Shown piece by piece: positions 23,230 to 33,994 of a stretch of 64,000 nucleotides of DNA. The position numbers were made by a program, and so were the translations under genes. Under the pieces are notes generated by a model. The model was not told the origin of the DNA. It was given only the letters and a program-made list of their open reading frames with translations, and made no database searches. This DNA comes from Planococcus citri (taxonomy: Eukaryota; Arthropoda; Insecta; Hemiptera; Pseudococcidae): assembly GCF_950023065.1 (NCBI RefSeq), contig NC_088681.1, forward strand, positions 66,684,836-66,748,835. The letters are read 5' to 3'. The stretch's first letter is position 1; each line of letters starts with the position of its first letter.

Positions 23230-24480
23230 CCCTCAATTTTCGGCGAAACATTCGTGAACGAATTTATCAATTTTTTGAAAGAACCATTCGCCAACGAATC
23301 AAATAAATTCTTTAATTTATAAATCAATTCGTTCGCGAATGATTCACTAAAAATTATCCAATTCGTTCACGAATGATTCATCAAAAATTGAGTAAATGAA
23401 TCGATTCGAAATTAGAATGATTGGCCAAAAATTGATTAAATGAATCGATTCGTTCGTGAACGAGTAAATGAATCGATTCGTTCGCGAACGAGTAAATGAA
23501 TCGATTTGTTCGCGAATGATTTACTAAAAATTATCCAATTCGTTCGTGAATGATTCATCAAAAATTGAGTAAATGAATCGATTCGTTCGTGAACGAGTAA
23601 ATGAATCGATTTGTTCGCGAATGATTCACTAAAAATTATCCAATTCGTTCGTGAATGATTCATCAAAAATTGAGTAAATGAATCGATTCGTTCGTGAACG
23701 AGTCACTTATACGAATCAATTCGTTTGCGAATGATTCATCAAAAAATTGAGTAAATGAATCGATTCGTTCGCGAACGAGTGAGTCACTTAAACAAATCAA
23801 TTCGTTCGTGAATGATTCATCAAAAAATTGAGTAAATGAATCGATTCGTTCGCGAACGAGTCACTTAAACGAATCAATTCGTTCGTGAATGATTCATAAA
23901 AAATTGAGTAAATGAATCGATTCGTTCGTGAACGAGTCACTTGTACAAATCAATTCGTTCGCGAACGAATCGATTTGTTCGCGAATGATTCACTAAAAAT
24001 TATCCAATTCGTTCCTGAATGATTCATCAAAAATTGAGTAAATGAATTGATTCGTTCGCGAACGAGTCACTTATACGAATCAATTCGTTCGCGAATGATT
24101 CATCAAAAAATTGAGTTGATGAATCAATTCGTTCGCGAACGATTCACTCATACGAATCGAATCGTTCGCGAACGATTCACTTATGCGAATCAATTCGTTC
24201 GCGAATGGTTCAGTGATCATTGATCAACTCGTTCGCGAATGATTCACCTAGAAATCAATCAGTTTGTTCAATCGTCAATCAAATGTGAATGATTCGATTC
24301 GATTCGATTCGATTTGATTTACTTCGCTTGAAAACAGATCAATTCCTATACAATACATAGTTTCACAAAAATCGAATCAATCGTAAATTAATTGATCCGT
24401 TTGCGAATGATTCACCAAGAAATCAATCAATTTATTTAATCGCCAGTCGTTCGTAAATGATTCGATTCGATTGTAAACAG
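23230..24480. repeat. Satellite array of ~78-bp units with palindromic core
   Basis: About 1.2 kb of tandem units built from AAAATTGAGTAAATGAATCG, a TTCGTTCGTGAACGAG word and a CACTTATACGAATCAATTCG word. The AAAATTGAGTAAATGAAT landmark recurs at about 23663, 23741, 23822 and 23896, giving periods of 74-81 bp. The core TTCGTTCGCGAACGAA is a perfect palindrome and occurs many times in exact or one-mismatch form. Units degrade toward the right edge. Similar GATTCG/CGAATCAC words recur at 25290-25430. Peptides read through this array are artefacts. Confidence 0.9.
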
Positions 24481-25280
24481 ATCAATTGCTGCACAAATGT
24501 TTCAAAAAAAGTCAATCAATTCGTTCATAAAAGATTTTTATTTGAAGAAAAGTTGGTCTTCTAGCACGTTAAATGCTCGTGAATGTTTTTTTTTTTTAAA
24601 CTTTGTTCATATTTTTTTTTTTTAAGGTATGAGGAATTGATGTTAAATGACTGTAATAGGGGCAAAATACGTATGACCTCGGAAACCTTCAATTTTGAAA
24701 TAAGTCGAGAGGGTGTCCAATTAGCCCCAACGAAACTGAAAGCAACAGAAGCTGTAATTTTTCTTATGACTCAACCACAGCAATTTGAAATTCCTGGGGC
24801 TAATTGAAAACTATAGCTGGAGGTTCCAGAATGACCCAAAAATTGTGGTTTTCGAATTAAAGGGTCGAAATGATTTATTATTTCAATAATTTTTAGGAAA
24901 AATGTTACTCGTATGAAAAAATTGAAAAATCGTGTCAGATTTTCTGAATTTTTAAAATTTTTTAACATTAGTTCAAAAAACAATTCTATATTATTTTTTG
25001 GGTGAAAAGTGCAATTTTTCAGCTCTGATATTCTTCAAATAGGAGCAAAAATTTTTTAGAAATTTTAAATTCTGGAACAGAAGAGAAACTAGAGACCTAG
25101 CAAAAGTTTGAAAAATGTGGTATTCGAGAGGAAATTCGATGTTATTTTCATGAGAAAAATCAGTTGTTCGGCTACCTTAGATATTTCCGAAAGTTGCCTC
25201 TTCTAAAACCTTATTTTCAAAGAAAATTCATAAGCCAAGGAGTGAAATGGGAAGGGCTTCAGACGTATTACCTATTCCAG
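24481..25280. other. AT-rich stretch with a variant CTGGAGG core
   Basis: CTGGAGGTTCCAG at 24817-24829, followed by AATGACCC, is a one-mismatch member of the CTGGAGGCTCCAG family. The open frame at 24583-24807 ends just before it and has no splice support. Confidence 0.45.
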
Positions 25281-25440
25281 GAGTGGGCAGAATCGCATCA
25301 AAATTGATTCGAATCACGAATCACATTCAATTTTGTCGAATCGCCAATCCGCAGAGAATCATTTGTGAAATAATTCGATTCACGAATCACAAATCATGTC
25401 AATTTTTCGAATCGCGAATCGTACTATTTTTAGAAAAAAT
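25281..25440 (+). repeat. GATTCG/CGAATCAC-rich repeat fragment, possible hAT-like end
   Basis: Starts near CAGGAGTGGGCAGAATCG at about 25269. This resembles the terminal inverted repeats of hAT-type non-autonomous elements (CAG...GTGGGCA). It is followed by several near-palindromic GATTCGAATCACGAATCAC words related to the 23.2-24.5 kb satellite. No matching right end was found, so this is a fragment at best. Confidence 0.3.
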
Positions 25441-25860
25441 CACTAGTGTTATCCTCTCCTCGCTTTTTCCTGCCTAAAACGGTTCAAAACCATGTTCAAT
25501 CATTTCGGGGGGGGGGGAGGGATTCAAAACCAGGAAACAGGCCAAATTTCAAATTTCCAGGTTTATCAAAATGCATTAAAAAATTTCAATCTAATTCAAG
25601 ATCCAATCATAAGTTTGCATCTTTTGATCGGAAAATAGGTGGAAATTTATTCTATACAATAAAATTCTCTTTTGGTTTTCTCATAAATATAATGTTTCAA
25701 TAAAGCATATTTTCAGATCTACAACCAGCCCCATTATTATAAAAAAAAAAATGTCACCGACAACAATCGAATGATGGTTTTAGCTTTTTTTTTTCAGTGA
25801 AAACGTTACCCCCGCACTTTTTCCTTTAGTTTGACTCGAGCATGTCAACGTAAACGCTAA
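25441..25860. other. AT-rich non-coding stretch
   Basis: G-run at about 25507-25518, then poly-A and poly-T tracts. No feature recognised. Confidence 0.4.
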
Positions 25861-27560
25861 TTATAAACAAGTTTACGCTCAAATATAGGTAATACACTTT
25901 TCCTGTGTGTATGCCTATATCTCGGGATACTGGTGGGGCCGCCCTCGCCCTGGGGGCCTCCGGTCTTACGTTCGCCGTACCTTTATGGGTATACCTCGGC
26001 TGAACGCGTCGACAATGTACGAGTCGGTAATAAATTTGCGCTTAATCTCGCTTAATTGCGAAGCATTAATAGCATCATTGTATGTACATAGCAGGGCCCG
26101 CATTTACTTCAAAGCGTTTATGGTAAAAGACCGCCGCCTCATCATAAACCTATAGATACAATTCGGCAGCGTTAATTAATCAACTTATCGACACCGCTGC
26201 CTCGCACCGACCCATTTCGTACTCCTTATTCGACGAGCCGATGTTCGTCATCTTTGTCAAAATTCACCAGTATTAGTCGGTATAATTATTTCCATTTTAT
26301 AATAATTTAACGATTTTTCCCAATGAATGGGAATACGATAAAAAAAAGTATCATCCTTTGGTAATAAAAACTGCCTTGGTCCGGTCTTCGATCTTATTAC
26401 CTTGCTGCCGGATAAACGAGTTCATCGTATATGAGAGTCCAAGAAGTTCGAAAGCCCTGTGAGCAAAAAGCGGCATCTTTGCTTGACCCTTCTCTCTTGG
26501 TGCAAATCTTACCCATTCGTTGTAAAATTTACCATTCTCCATTTGTAAAAGTATAAATACCATTTTAGAATACACAGGATAACGTGCTCGTTGTACTTAC
26601 ACCTCTCTTCCTCTGTTTTTTTTCCTACTTGTGGTGTAACAACACACGCGATCTCGTTATGTAGTATCGTCCCCATCGACCGAGTGTATTCGATTTATAC
26701 GATACGAATACGACCAAAATGAGGAAAAACGGTCGAAAATTATTACCTTACCCCCTGCTTCTGCTCTAGTTCGCTTTCGCCTTCGTAATTATCCAACTTC
26801 TCCGGACATATTGGTAGCTATTGAACGAAATCGTCGTGGAGACAGGGCAGGACTCGAAAAGCCAATACCAGCAGAGCTCGGGTACGCGGATGGACACTTC
26901 CGTGGAAATAAGCTAGCGTGCGTTCATCGTATAGTGTACCCTTGCCCTTTCTTCGTGCTCGCAATGCCCTGTCCAAGTGTCCAGGCCCCCTTGTTTGTAT
27001 AGTCTCTTCGTCCTTCATCATCATCGTCAGCGTCAGCGTCGCTGCTGCCATCGTCGTCGACGTTATATTCGAGTATAATTTTCTCTTCCCCCCCCCCCTC
27101 ATCCTCTCTTATATACTCTGTAAAACATGTTCCCCTGTGCACTGTGTGGCATTTCTCCCCAATCGCAATCTCGAACAACAATACACACGGATAGATAGGC
27201 ATCGAAATTGTCATAATTTCTGGCTCGATTATAACTATATACCGCAGTAGTACGGTATAATATAGCGGTTAATTACCAGCAGCGAACCGAGCTAGGTATT
27301 TTATTGTTTACATTATTCCTCGTGTGCTATGATTACTCGTAGATGAGTCGACGACAACCATGTCCATCAGATTGCAGAGTATATCGTCTTGACTGCATAT
27401 TATACCTAGTTTAGTTCTTAATTAACTAGCGGTTTACTGCGTTCAACGAGTAAAAAAAAATGGATATTCGGGGATCGACGGGTAGCTCAAAGTTTTATCA
27501 TAATCAAAATCTGTGAGATGCTGGGAGAGATAGGCATCGGTTTCATTAGGTTTGGAGTCT
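25861..27560. other. Mixed-composition, probably low-copy sequence
   Basis: CpG-containing sequence with multiple open frames on both strands. It holds the weak minus-strand exon candidate at 26752-26817. A minus-strand frame at 26351-26575 has a balanced composition but no known relatives, and an internal GTAATAAG donor-like site. A GTC/GTCAGC-rich tract lies at about 27015-27065. Confidence 0.35.
26752..26817 (-). CDS. Weak candidate internal micro-exon (22 codons)
   Basis: On the minus strand an acceptor-like TTTCGTTCAATAG is followed by 66 bp ending in GGGG and a GTAAGG donor. The enclosed segment is an exact multiple of three and open in phase 0. It reads leucine-proline-isoleucine-cysteine, then PEKLDNYEGESELEQKQG, an acidic/polar peptide unlike the K/F-rich noise elsewhere. 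Phase 0 does not match the one-base overhang at the end of the 30449-30780 exon, so it cannot follow that exon directly. No family recognised; it may be chance. Confidence 0.2.
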
Positions 27561-28590
27561 ACGAAGTGATATATGGGGTTTTATTATTTTTTTCTTCATT
27601 TTCTCAAGCATTTAAAAACGTTGGTCATTCATTTGAAGAAAATTTTGGTTTATGATCCTGCCAAGTTGAAAAAAAAGACTAATTTGAAAAACCAGAAAAC
27701 CTTGTAGGAGGTATGATCAAATTTTTTCAAACTGAGTATGCAACTATTCAGTCTCTGGGAACCTGGGGAAATTCAAAGTATTTCGTCCTTGTGGAAAAGT
27801 CGAGAAAAATTTCAAGGAAATTCCTTTTAGAGCTGAAAAAGTCAACCCAGCGACAGTATTTGAACTTGATAATTTTTCAAATTTTGGAACATTTTGACCC
27901 CCCCCCCCTCATTGATCCAAAATGCTATTGCTGCTTACAGATTCTCAATTTCAATTTTCATAGCCAAAAAATCTATCAAATCGAGTGAATTTTTGCTGTT
28001 TTCAAAAATTTTGGCGCGTATTAAATCTCCTTGAATGGGCTTCGTGGTGAAATTGGACTGGAAAACTGGCCAAATTCAAAGAAAATTATTTCTCTGAAAG
28101 ATTGTTTTCGTGTCTCATCCTCGTTGAATTGTGGGAAAATTCAATTTAAAGAAGGATTAAATCGTTGAAAATGACCTAATCTTTGAAAAAATACCATTGA
28201 TGGGAAAAGTTGAGTGAAAGTTGCTTGAAATGATTCGTTATAATGGTTCAAATGTCGTTGAAAAACGATGTAAAAATTCAAAAAAATTTGTGTAAAATTG
28301 AGCATAGTTTTGAAAAAAAAAATATCCTGAAATATGAGAACGTTTTAGGCAAGGTACGATAAAATCGTTGAAAATGATGTAAAATATGGTAAAATGCTAC
28401 CAAAATGAATAAAAATTGTTTAAAATGAGAAAAATAGTCATGAAAAAGAATATCAATGATACGAAGAAATTAATATGGAACTCCTTCAATCTTGGACACA
28501 GATTATTTTATGTCAGGGCTCAAGGGACTTTTTTTTTTTGGTTCGCATTAAAAAATCATTTTACCTACAACGAATCCTTTTGAATTTACT
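27561..28590. other. AT-rich non-coding stretch
   Basis: Degenerate reiteration of TTGAAAA(T/A)GA and AATGG/TAAAAT words at 28060-28450. C-run at 27898-27909. The open frame at 27713-27988 lacks splice support. Confidence 0.35.
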
Positions 28591-28599
28591 TCTTGCAGT

Positions 28600-30030
28600 T
28601 CAAACGAAACCGAACTAGATCTAAAGATCAAAACCTTCATACCCGAAATTTCAAATGCTAAAATTCATTTTCAAATTTTCAGCAAATGTTTAAAAATTTT
28701 TGAAAAATTTTAAAAATCTGATAAGTACCTACTTGAAACTTTTGATTTTTTTCATACGAATACGATTAATATTTGCTAAAAGAAGGAACCAGTCTAAAAT
28801 TGGAAAACCACCAGTTTTGGGACATTCTGGAACCTCCAGGTAGTTCTCGATTTGCCCCAAAAATTTCTGGATGAGCCATAAAAAAAGTACAGCTCCTGTT
28901 GGTTTTGTTGATGCTAATTGGACACTTTCTCGATTATTTCAAAGTTGAAGGTTCCCAAAGGTCAAAGTCACCCTTTTACAGTAATTTAAAATTTCTTTAG
29001 GAAACTGGAAACATGTTGGAGGCTCCAGAATGAGCTAAAATCGATAATTTTTGAATTAGGATCTTGAACAGTTGAAAATTGAAGAAATCAAAAGACCACA
29101 AAAAATGCATCGCCAATCAAAATTTTAGATGCCATAGTGTATTTTTTTTACGGATTTTTGGCGAATTTTGAAAGATTAAATTTTGGCCAAAAATAGAAAA
29201 AAATGCAAACGTTACCAAATTGACCTTGAATGCTGAAATTTGATATGTTCTTATCCTATTTTTGACCCCCCCCCCTTCCCTCCTTAATCGATTGGAAACG
29301 GTTTATGACAATTTCTTGAAAATCTGGAGTTTCTGAAATACGACTGGAGGCTCCAAAACGTCTTGGAATCCTCTTCAATCACTTGGGCAAGTCAGAATTG
29401 GGATATAAGGTGTAAAATTTACCTTTCCAACTTCATTGGGTGAAATTTCGTGAACATTTTTCAATTTTATAAAATCTGCTGGAGGCTCCAGAACTGCTCA
29501 AAACGGTTTTTGGGTGTCGAAAATAGGGTGCATGCTAAATTCCAGCTTTGGAATGTAATTTGGCTAGATTTTGATTTTCTCCCATTTTTTGTTCGAATTT
29601 TATTTTCAAAAATTCGCCAAAAATCGAAAAATGAACTTTCAAATTTGAAATTTGGATTTTATTAATTGCGCTGGAAGACCCAAAAATTAAACTATTTTAG
29701 GCGATTATCACAAAATTTCAAGTGCAAGTACGAGTAAGTAATTTTCCACTCCCTCAACAATTTGAAATTTCTGTAAAAAAATTGAAAAATCGTTGGAGGT
29801 CTCAAAGGACCCGAAACTGGCAATTTTTTCAAATTTTCGAGGGAGTCAAAATGAAACAAATGTGTGCAGCCTATTTCATTTTAAGAGAAAAATGAGTTTT
29901 AAAATTTTGAAAAATTTACCAAAAATCCAAAAATGAACTTTAGCAGCTTTTTAGAACATGCTCCTTTGATCTAGCCACGTTTTATTCAAATAAATTCATG
30001 TTATGTTGTTTGAGAGGTTCCTTCGTCAAT
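28600..30030. repeat. Composite of CTGGAGGCTCCAG-family repeats
   Basis: Carries the core or close variants at 28827-28839, 29016-29028, 29344-29356 and 29479-29491. It also carries the ATTTTTGGCGAATTTT word in both orientations (about 29155 and 29610) and a GAACTTTAGCAGC word. The right end near 30010 (GAGAGGTTCCTTCG) resembles the terminal repeats of the 17.7-19.4 kb palindrome. This is a diverged, probably nested, member of that family. Not coding. Confidence 0.55.
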
Positions 30031-30448
30031 TTTCAAATTATAATAATTTTGCTCGACTGCAAGTCTCAAACGACTTGAGATGGGGCATAAATTTGTCTCC
30101 AAATCTTCAGAATTGGGCTTCTGAAGGTGGTTGGGTTCTCAGCTGCTAACTTTCGGTGAAATTTTTCACTCTCCTCCCCCTTGCCATGATCATTGCCCTC
30201 AATTACCATAACTGATTGGATAAGTAATGAAGGTGGATATTACTCTACTCCAATATTTCCCTCTTTCGTCCTCATTTTGATGGAATTTCGGTATCGAGTG
30301 AATTTTTGAATTTATTCGTCGTACCTTCAGAGACCCCTTCATCCCTCTCATCATTTCCCAGTGCCCAATATTGAATGAGATCGTCTAAAGGACGAGCTAA
30401 CCCCCCCCCCCAAAATACAAATTAGAGTAATATTTTGAAATGCCTTAC

Positions 30449-30780
30449 CGTGAGATGCTACTGCAGCCGATGCGTAAGGCGAATGCTGATGATAGTATCT
30501 GGACGATACGAGCATATCTCTAGGATACGATCCGGTCGATCGGTAATCTCGAGGAGCCGAATCGAGGGCTGCAGCCGCGGCCGAATTATGATGGGCCGCT
30601 GCGAAAAAGGAACTCATATGTTCGACGACCGAAGAAGTCATACTATCCGTGACCGAATCGTCGTTCACGCTTCTAGATCCTGGAACGCCAACCGCTTCGT
30701 ACCAAGCTCGGTGGTGACTAGGTGCTGTCTCCACCGCGCTCGTCATCTCCATCGCCCTCCCACCCTGGTGTTGGTTGCAC
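30449..30780 (-). CDS. Exon of a likely developmental transcription factor (Ala/His-rich)
   Basis: On the minus strand an acceptor ATTGTTTCAG precedes 30780 and a donor GTAAGG follows 30449, giving a 332-bp exon that is open throughout. It begins with one base completing a codon and ends with one base of the next. An ATG at 30752 (MEMTSAVETAPSHHRAWY) is the likely start if the upstream exon is untranslated; this leaves 101 codons here. The peptide contains SSFFAAAHHNSAAAAALDS and later SSRYYHQHSPYASAAVASH. Alanine, histidine and serine/tyrosine-rich stretches like these typify the disordered amino ends of insect developmental regulators (GATA, T-box, homeobox). No DNA-binding domain falls in this exon, so the family is not assigned. 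CpG content and codon choice are unlike the A/T-rich surroundings. Downstream exons should lie at lower coordinates or outside the window. Confidence 0.7.
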
Positions 30781-31016
30781 CTGAAACAATACGTAATTAC
30801 GTAATACGTTAGAACAATGCGATTCGAAAAGCAAAAATACACCTAAGGTAAGATAACGATGATGAAGGGAATCGTCTTCAGTCTTATGTATTTGGGGTCT
30901 GGTGTTTATTTTAATATTCCTCTATAATAACCATCTATAAAAAATATAGTATAAGTATCTTTGAATTACGATATTTTATTAAATAGAGTCAGATTCCTAG
31001 AATCGCACTAACTCAC

Positions 31017-31100
31017 CATGTTGATCATCCCTCCCGCTGATAAATTCCTGACAAATTCACTCTTGTTCAAGATACGCGCTATAAAATGTCCTGCGTCGTC
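31017..31100 (-). other. Possible 5' exon upstream of the 30449-30780 exon
   Basis: A strong donor (ATG followed by GTGAGT, minus strand) at 31017/31016 would create a 236-bp intron to the 30449-30780 exon. The 84 bp before the donor are open in one frame (contains FIARILNKSEFVRNL), but that frame is out of phase with the downstream exon. In the matching phase a TGA lies a few codons before the donor, which would make 30752 the first usable ATG. A 5'UTR exon is therefore the simpler reading. The left end is set only by the open frame because no good acceptor is visible; it could be a transcription start instead. Confidence 0.3.
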
Positions 31101-32200
31101 CTACCCCCTTTTCCCTCATTCCATCTACTAGTACAATATTACAAGGATACATAGTGATCTGATCCTTCCCGCTGAGTATGCTCGGGTTTATATCACGTTG
31201 TATATACAATTTGCTAATGCTGTACCCCTTCTCTCTATGTCAAGGGTGGTACTATAGACATCACGGTGGCGTCTACGAAAAAGACGACGATGACGCTGAC
31301 GCGACCCCAGCAACAATGGTAGGTACATATAAATACACTACCAAAATCCTGCGGTGTTAAGATTCATTTTATTGACCATAAATATGATACGGTGATATAG
31401 TTGACATTATGTAAAAGATGGGTTTACCTAGGTGGTGTTTTGTCTTTGGATAATTATGTACCAAATACGACCTGTCGCGATCCACGGCCTAACCTAACCT
31501 ACCCTATATACCAGAACTAACTGTCGTTGTCCTAATTCCAAACCTTTTTTTTTTTTTTTTGTTATAACTTTTATATCGAGGTAATTTATTACGTTGGAAG
31601 GATCGTCCTGCGAGGAATTTTATTACATCTAGAGACGAACATGTGTGTTTTTGTGGGTACCCCCTTGGACGCGGACATAGACAGTGGCGCATCTATCTAT
31701 CTAGATATTGGACGTTTTTGTGGTACGTCTGTCTGGCTGGCCATCAAGACGGAGATGGAGAACGCGAATTTTCACGTACGATTTACGAGTGTAGGGGATG
31801 CTGAGCAGTGAGCAGTTGCAAACATCGAGCAGATCGTAAAATGTCAATTTGGAATGGAATTTGGAGGGGTTTAAGGTCGACTGTCGCGACGGTCGGTGAA
31901 TTTTCTCGGGTTGGGGAAAGGGTTTCGGTTTGAATATATTGGGTTTATAATGAGAGAATATGTTTGGGAAGAGTGAAAAGAGATTTTATGGGAATGAATT
32001 GAAAATTGATGATGAAAAGGTATGAAACCATGTCTTGAGGGGTGGAGGGGGAGTGTAGAGAGGGTGGATTATTCTAAGTTTATATTTGGTACCTATTTCC
32101 AGGACCGTCGAGAGCCAAAATGCGAGTCCGGGGCAGATATAATTAATGTAGTTTGACCCTATTTCTAGAGACGAAAATATGTAGAGGTTTTTTGAGAGGG
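31101..32200. other. Mixed-composition flank of the transcription-factor exon
   Basis: Balanced, CpG-containing sequence. A plus-strand segment at about 31247-31311 is open between an AAG acceptor-like site and a GTAGGT donor-like site (peptide includes YYRHHGGVYEKDDDD), a weak candidate. Poly-T at 31544-31560. If the minus-strand gene starts near 31.0-31.1 kb, this stretch would hold its promoter. Confidence 0.3.
31488..31503 (-). repeat. Interstitial TTAGG-type telomeric motif
   Basis: Two to three CCTAA units (CCTAACCTAACCTACC). Same motif and orientation as 7394-7411. Confidence 0.6.
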
Positions 32201-32430
32201 GAAGGGGGATGGGGGTTCGACTGAAAATTTGCCGGCCAATAAAGGGGAAAATATCAGTTTTGCCAACTGATCATATTTCATATGACTTTAAAAAATTTTC
32301 ATTTTCTGTTTTGGATTTTCGGGGACCCGAATACGAATTTATAAATTTTAAAACAAGAAACAAATTGGTCCGAAGTAAGGGCGAAGATTTTTGTAAATTC
32401 GATTTCGAGAGGCCTAAAAACGATGTTTTT
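32201..32430. other. AT-rich non-coding stretch
   Basis: Transition from balanced sequence into the repeat units at 32430. The 75-codon plus-strand frame has no recognisable domain. Confidence 0.35.
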
Positions 32431-32870
32431 TTTTAGGAAGTTGATTTTGAAAAAAAAAAACGATAGACCTGAGCGAGGTGAGAGCGAAAACTTTTGAAAA
32501 TTTGTATTTTAAGAGAACTTAAAACAAGGTGTTTTTATGCGAGGAGTTCATTTTTTGGCTTTTAAAATTTTAGAATTTGAAAGAATTTTTTTCAATAGGA
32601 TGTTAATTTTGGAAAAGAATAGAGAACAGGCCCAAGTGAGGGCGAAAGCTCTTGAAAATTTTGCATTTCGAGAGGCTTAAAAATCATACTTTTCATGCCA
32701 GAAATTTATTTTTCACGTTGAAACTTCAAAAGTTGAATGATATTTTTTTAATAGGAATTTTAAAGAAAACAAGCTCGAGCAAAACGAGGGCAGAAGTTTT
32801 TTAAAAATTAGTGTTTTGAGAAGTAAAAAAACAGTCGTTTTTAAAATCAAAGGCCCTTTTTTACCCTGTT
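32430..32870 (-). repeat. Degenerate tandem units with 'GAGCGAGG..GAGGGCGAAA' core
   Basis: Three units with landmarks at about 32466 (GACCTGAGCGAGGTGAGAGC), 32628 (GGCCCAAGTGAGGGCGAAAG) and 32768 (GCTCGAGCAAAACGAGGGC), spaced about 140-165 bp. Each is followed by an (A)CTTTTGAAAATTT word and preceded by a TTTTTTTAGGAAGTT-like word. This is the reverse complement of the CTCGCTTCGCTCGGGCC core seen at 39995-40370. Confidence 0.55.
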
Positions 32871-33990
32871 GCCACCCCCCTCCCCCATTCAACGGTCCTG
32901 TCTATTTATTCAAGATAAAATATACAGACTGCGAATTTTGTTCCCGGTAGACGATTTAATTTTCAATTCGTCTAAATAATGCCAAGTGCGAATAAAAATT
33001 AACCGCGATGTAGGCAGCTTTTTAATACCTAAGCCTTAATATTGATTAAGCATCTTGTGTAAGGTCAAGGTCACTTTCTTCTGTTTCTTTTTTTTCAGGT
33101 ATCTTTGAAGTTAGGTAATTCTTGGCTCTTTCCTTGCTTAGTTGAAAAGCACCGATTTGGTTTTTATGACTTTATTCCTTCAAAAAATTCAGATTCCACT
33201 TTGCCACGATTTTCCTCACAACCAGTTTGAGGAACCATTTTCGTAATTTTCAAAAATTCGCTGGAAATTGAAAATTCGACTCTGGAAGTTCAAAATTTGT
33301 TCCCAAGGCGAGTATGACGTACCATAATCTTTAAATGAGCCTAGTTTCAGCTAAGTCAGTGTTGATGAATCGTAATTTTTCTACATTTTTAGGAATTCAA
33401 TTTTTCAAAATTGCGACCCTTATCTTGCTCAGGCTTATTTTCAATTTTTTTAAAGCTTTGAAAAAAACATTATTTATATATTTTTTTATTGGTGATGAAA
33501 GAGTGATGGTTGATTTGTTTTTTTTTTCAAAATTCGAAGAAGTTGATAAATATTCAATATTTTGTTGGCAGGTTTAATTTTTTTATTTTTTCATGTGGGA
33601 AGGAAAAATATGTAATTTTAGAAAATTAGCAATGAAAAAAAAAACTCATAATTAATTTTCCTCTCAGATTTGTAAAATTAAATTCATCCAGTTTTGCGAA
33701 TTTGTTGAATTTTTAAACATTTTTTTGATATTTTCGCCCTCTTGAATCACTATTTTTGGGACAATTTCAGTTACGAGTAGAATGTCCAAAAACACCCCAC
33801 TCTCCAGGATGTGTGTTATCACTGTCCATATCTATAAAAATTTGAAAATCTGCGTACTCCGAGAATTGTACTTAAGAATTATTACTTGGTAAATTTTCAC
33901 CAAAAATACTCGAAGGAAGGGTGGTACTTCAAATTAGGAGGGGGGAGGTGAAGTAGCAATTCATCCCGAGTTTCGAGTCTCTGAAGGACT
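32871..33990. other. AT-rich non-coding stretch
   Basis: Poly-T and poly-A rich. A plus-strand frame at 33335-33577 is phenylalanine-rich and unsupported. Confidence 0.4.
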
Positions 33991-33994
33991 CGTA

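Noticed and set aside
23436..23666. 76-codon repetitive peptide on the minus strand
   Set aside because: Translation of the 78-bp satellite; its peptide periodicity equals the DNA period.
30435..30812. 125-codon plus-strand frame across the transcription-factor exon
   Set aside because: Antisense shadow. The minus strand has both splice sites and a typical transcription-factor composition.
31247..31311. Plus-strand exon-like segment (YYRHHGGVYEKDDDD)
   Set aside because: Weak acceptor and an Asp run created by a GAC/GAT triplet tract. Left as a remark only.
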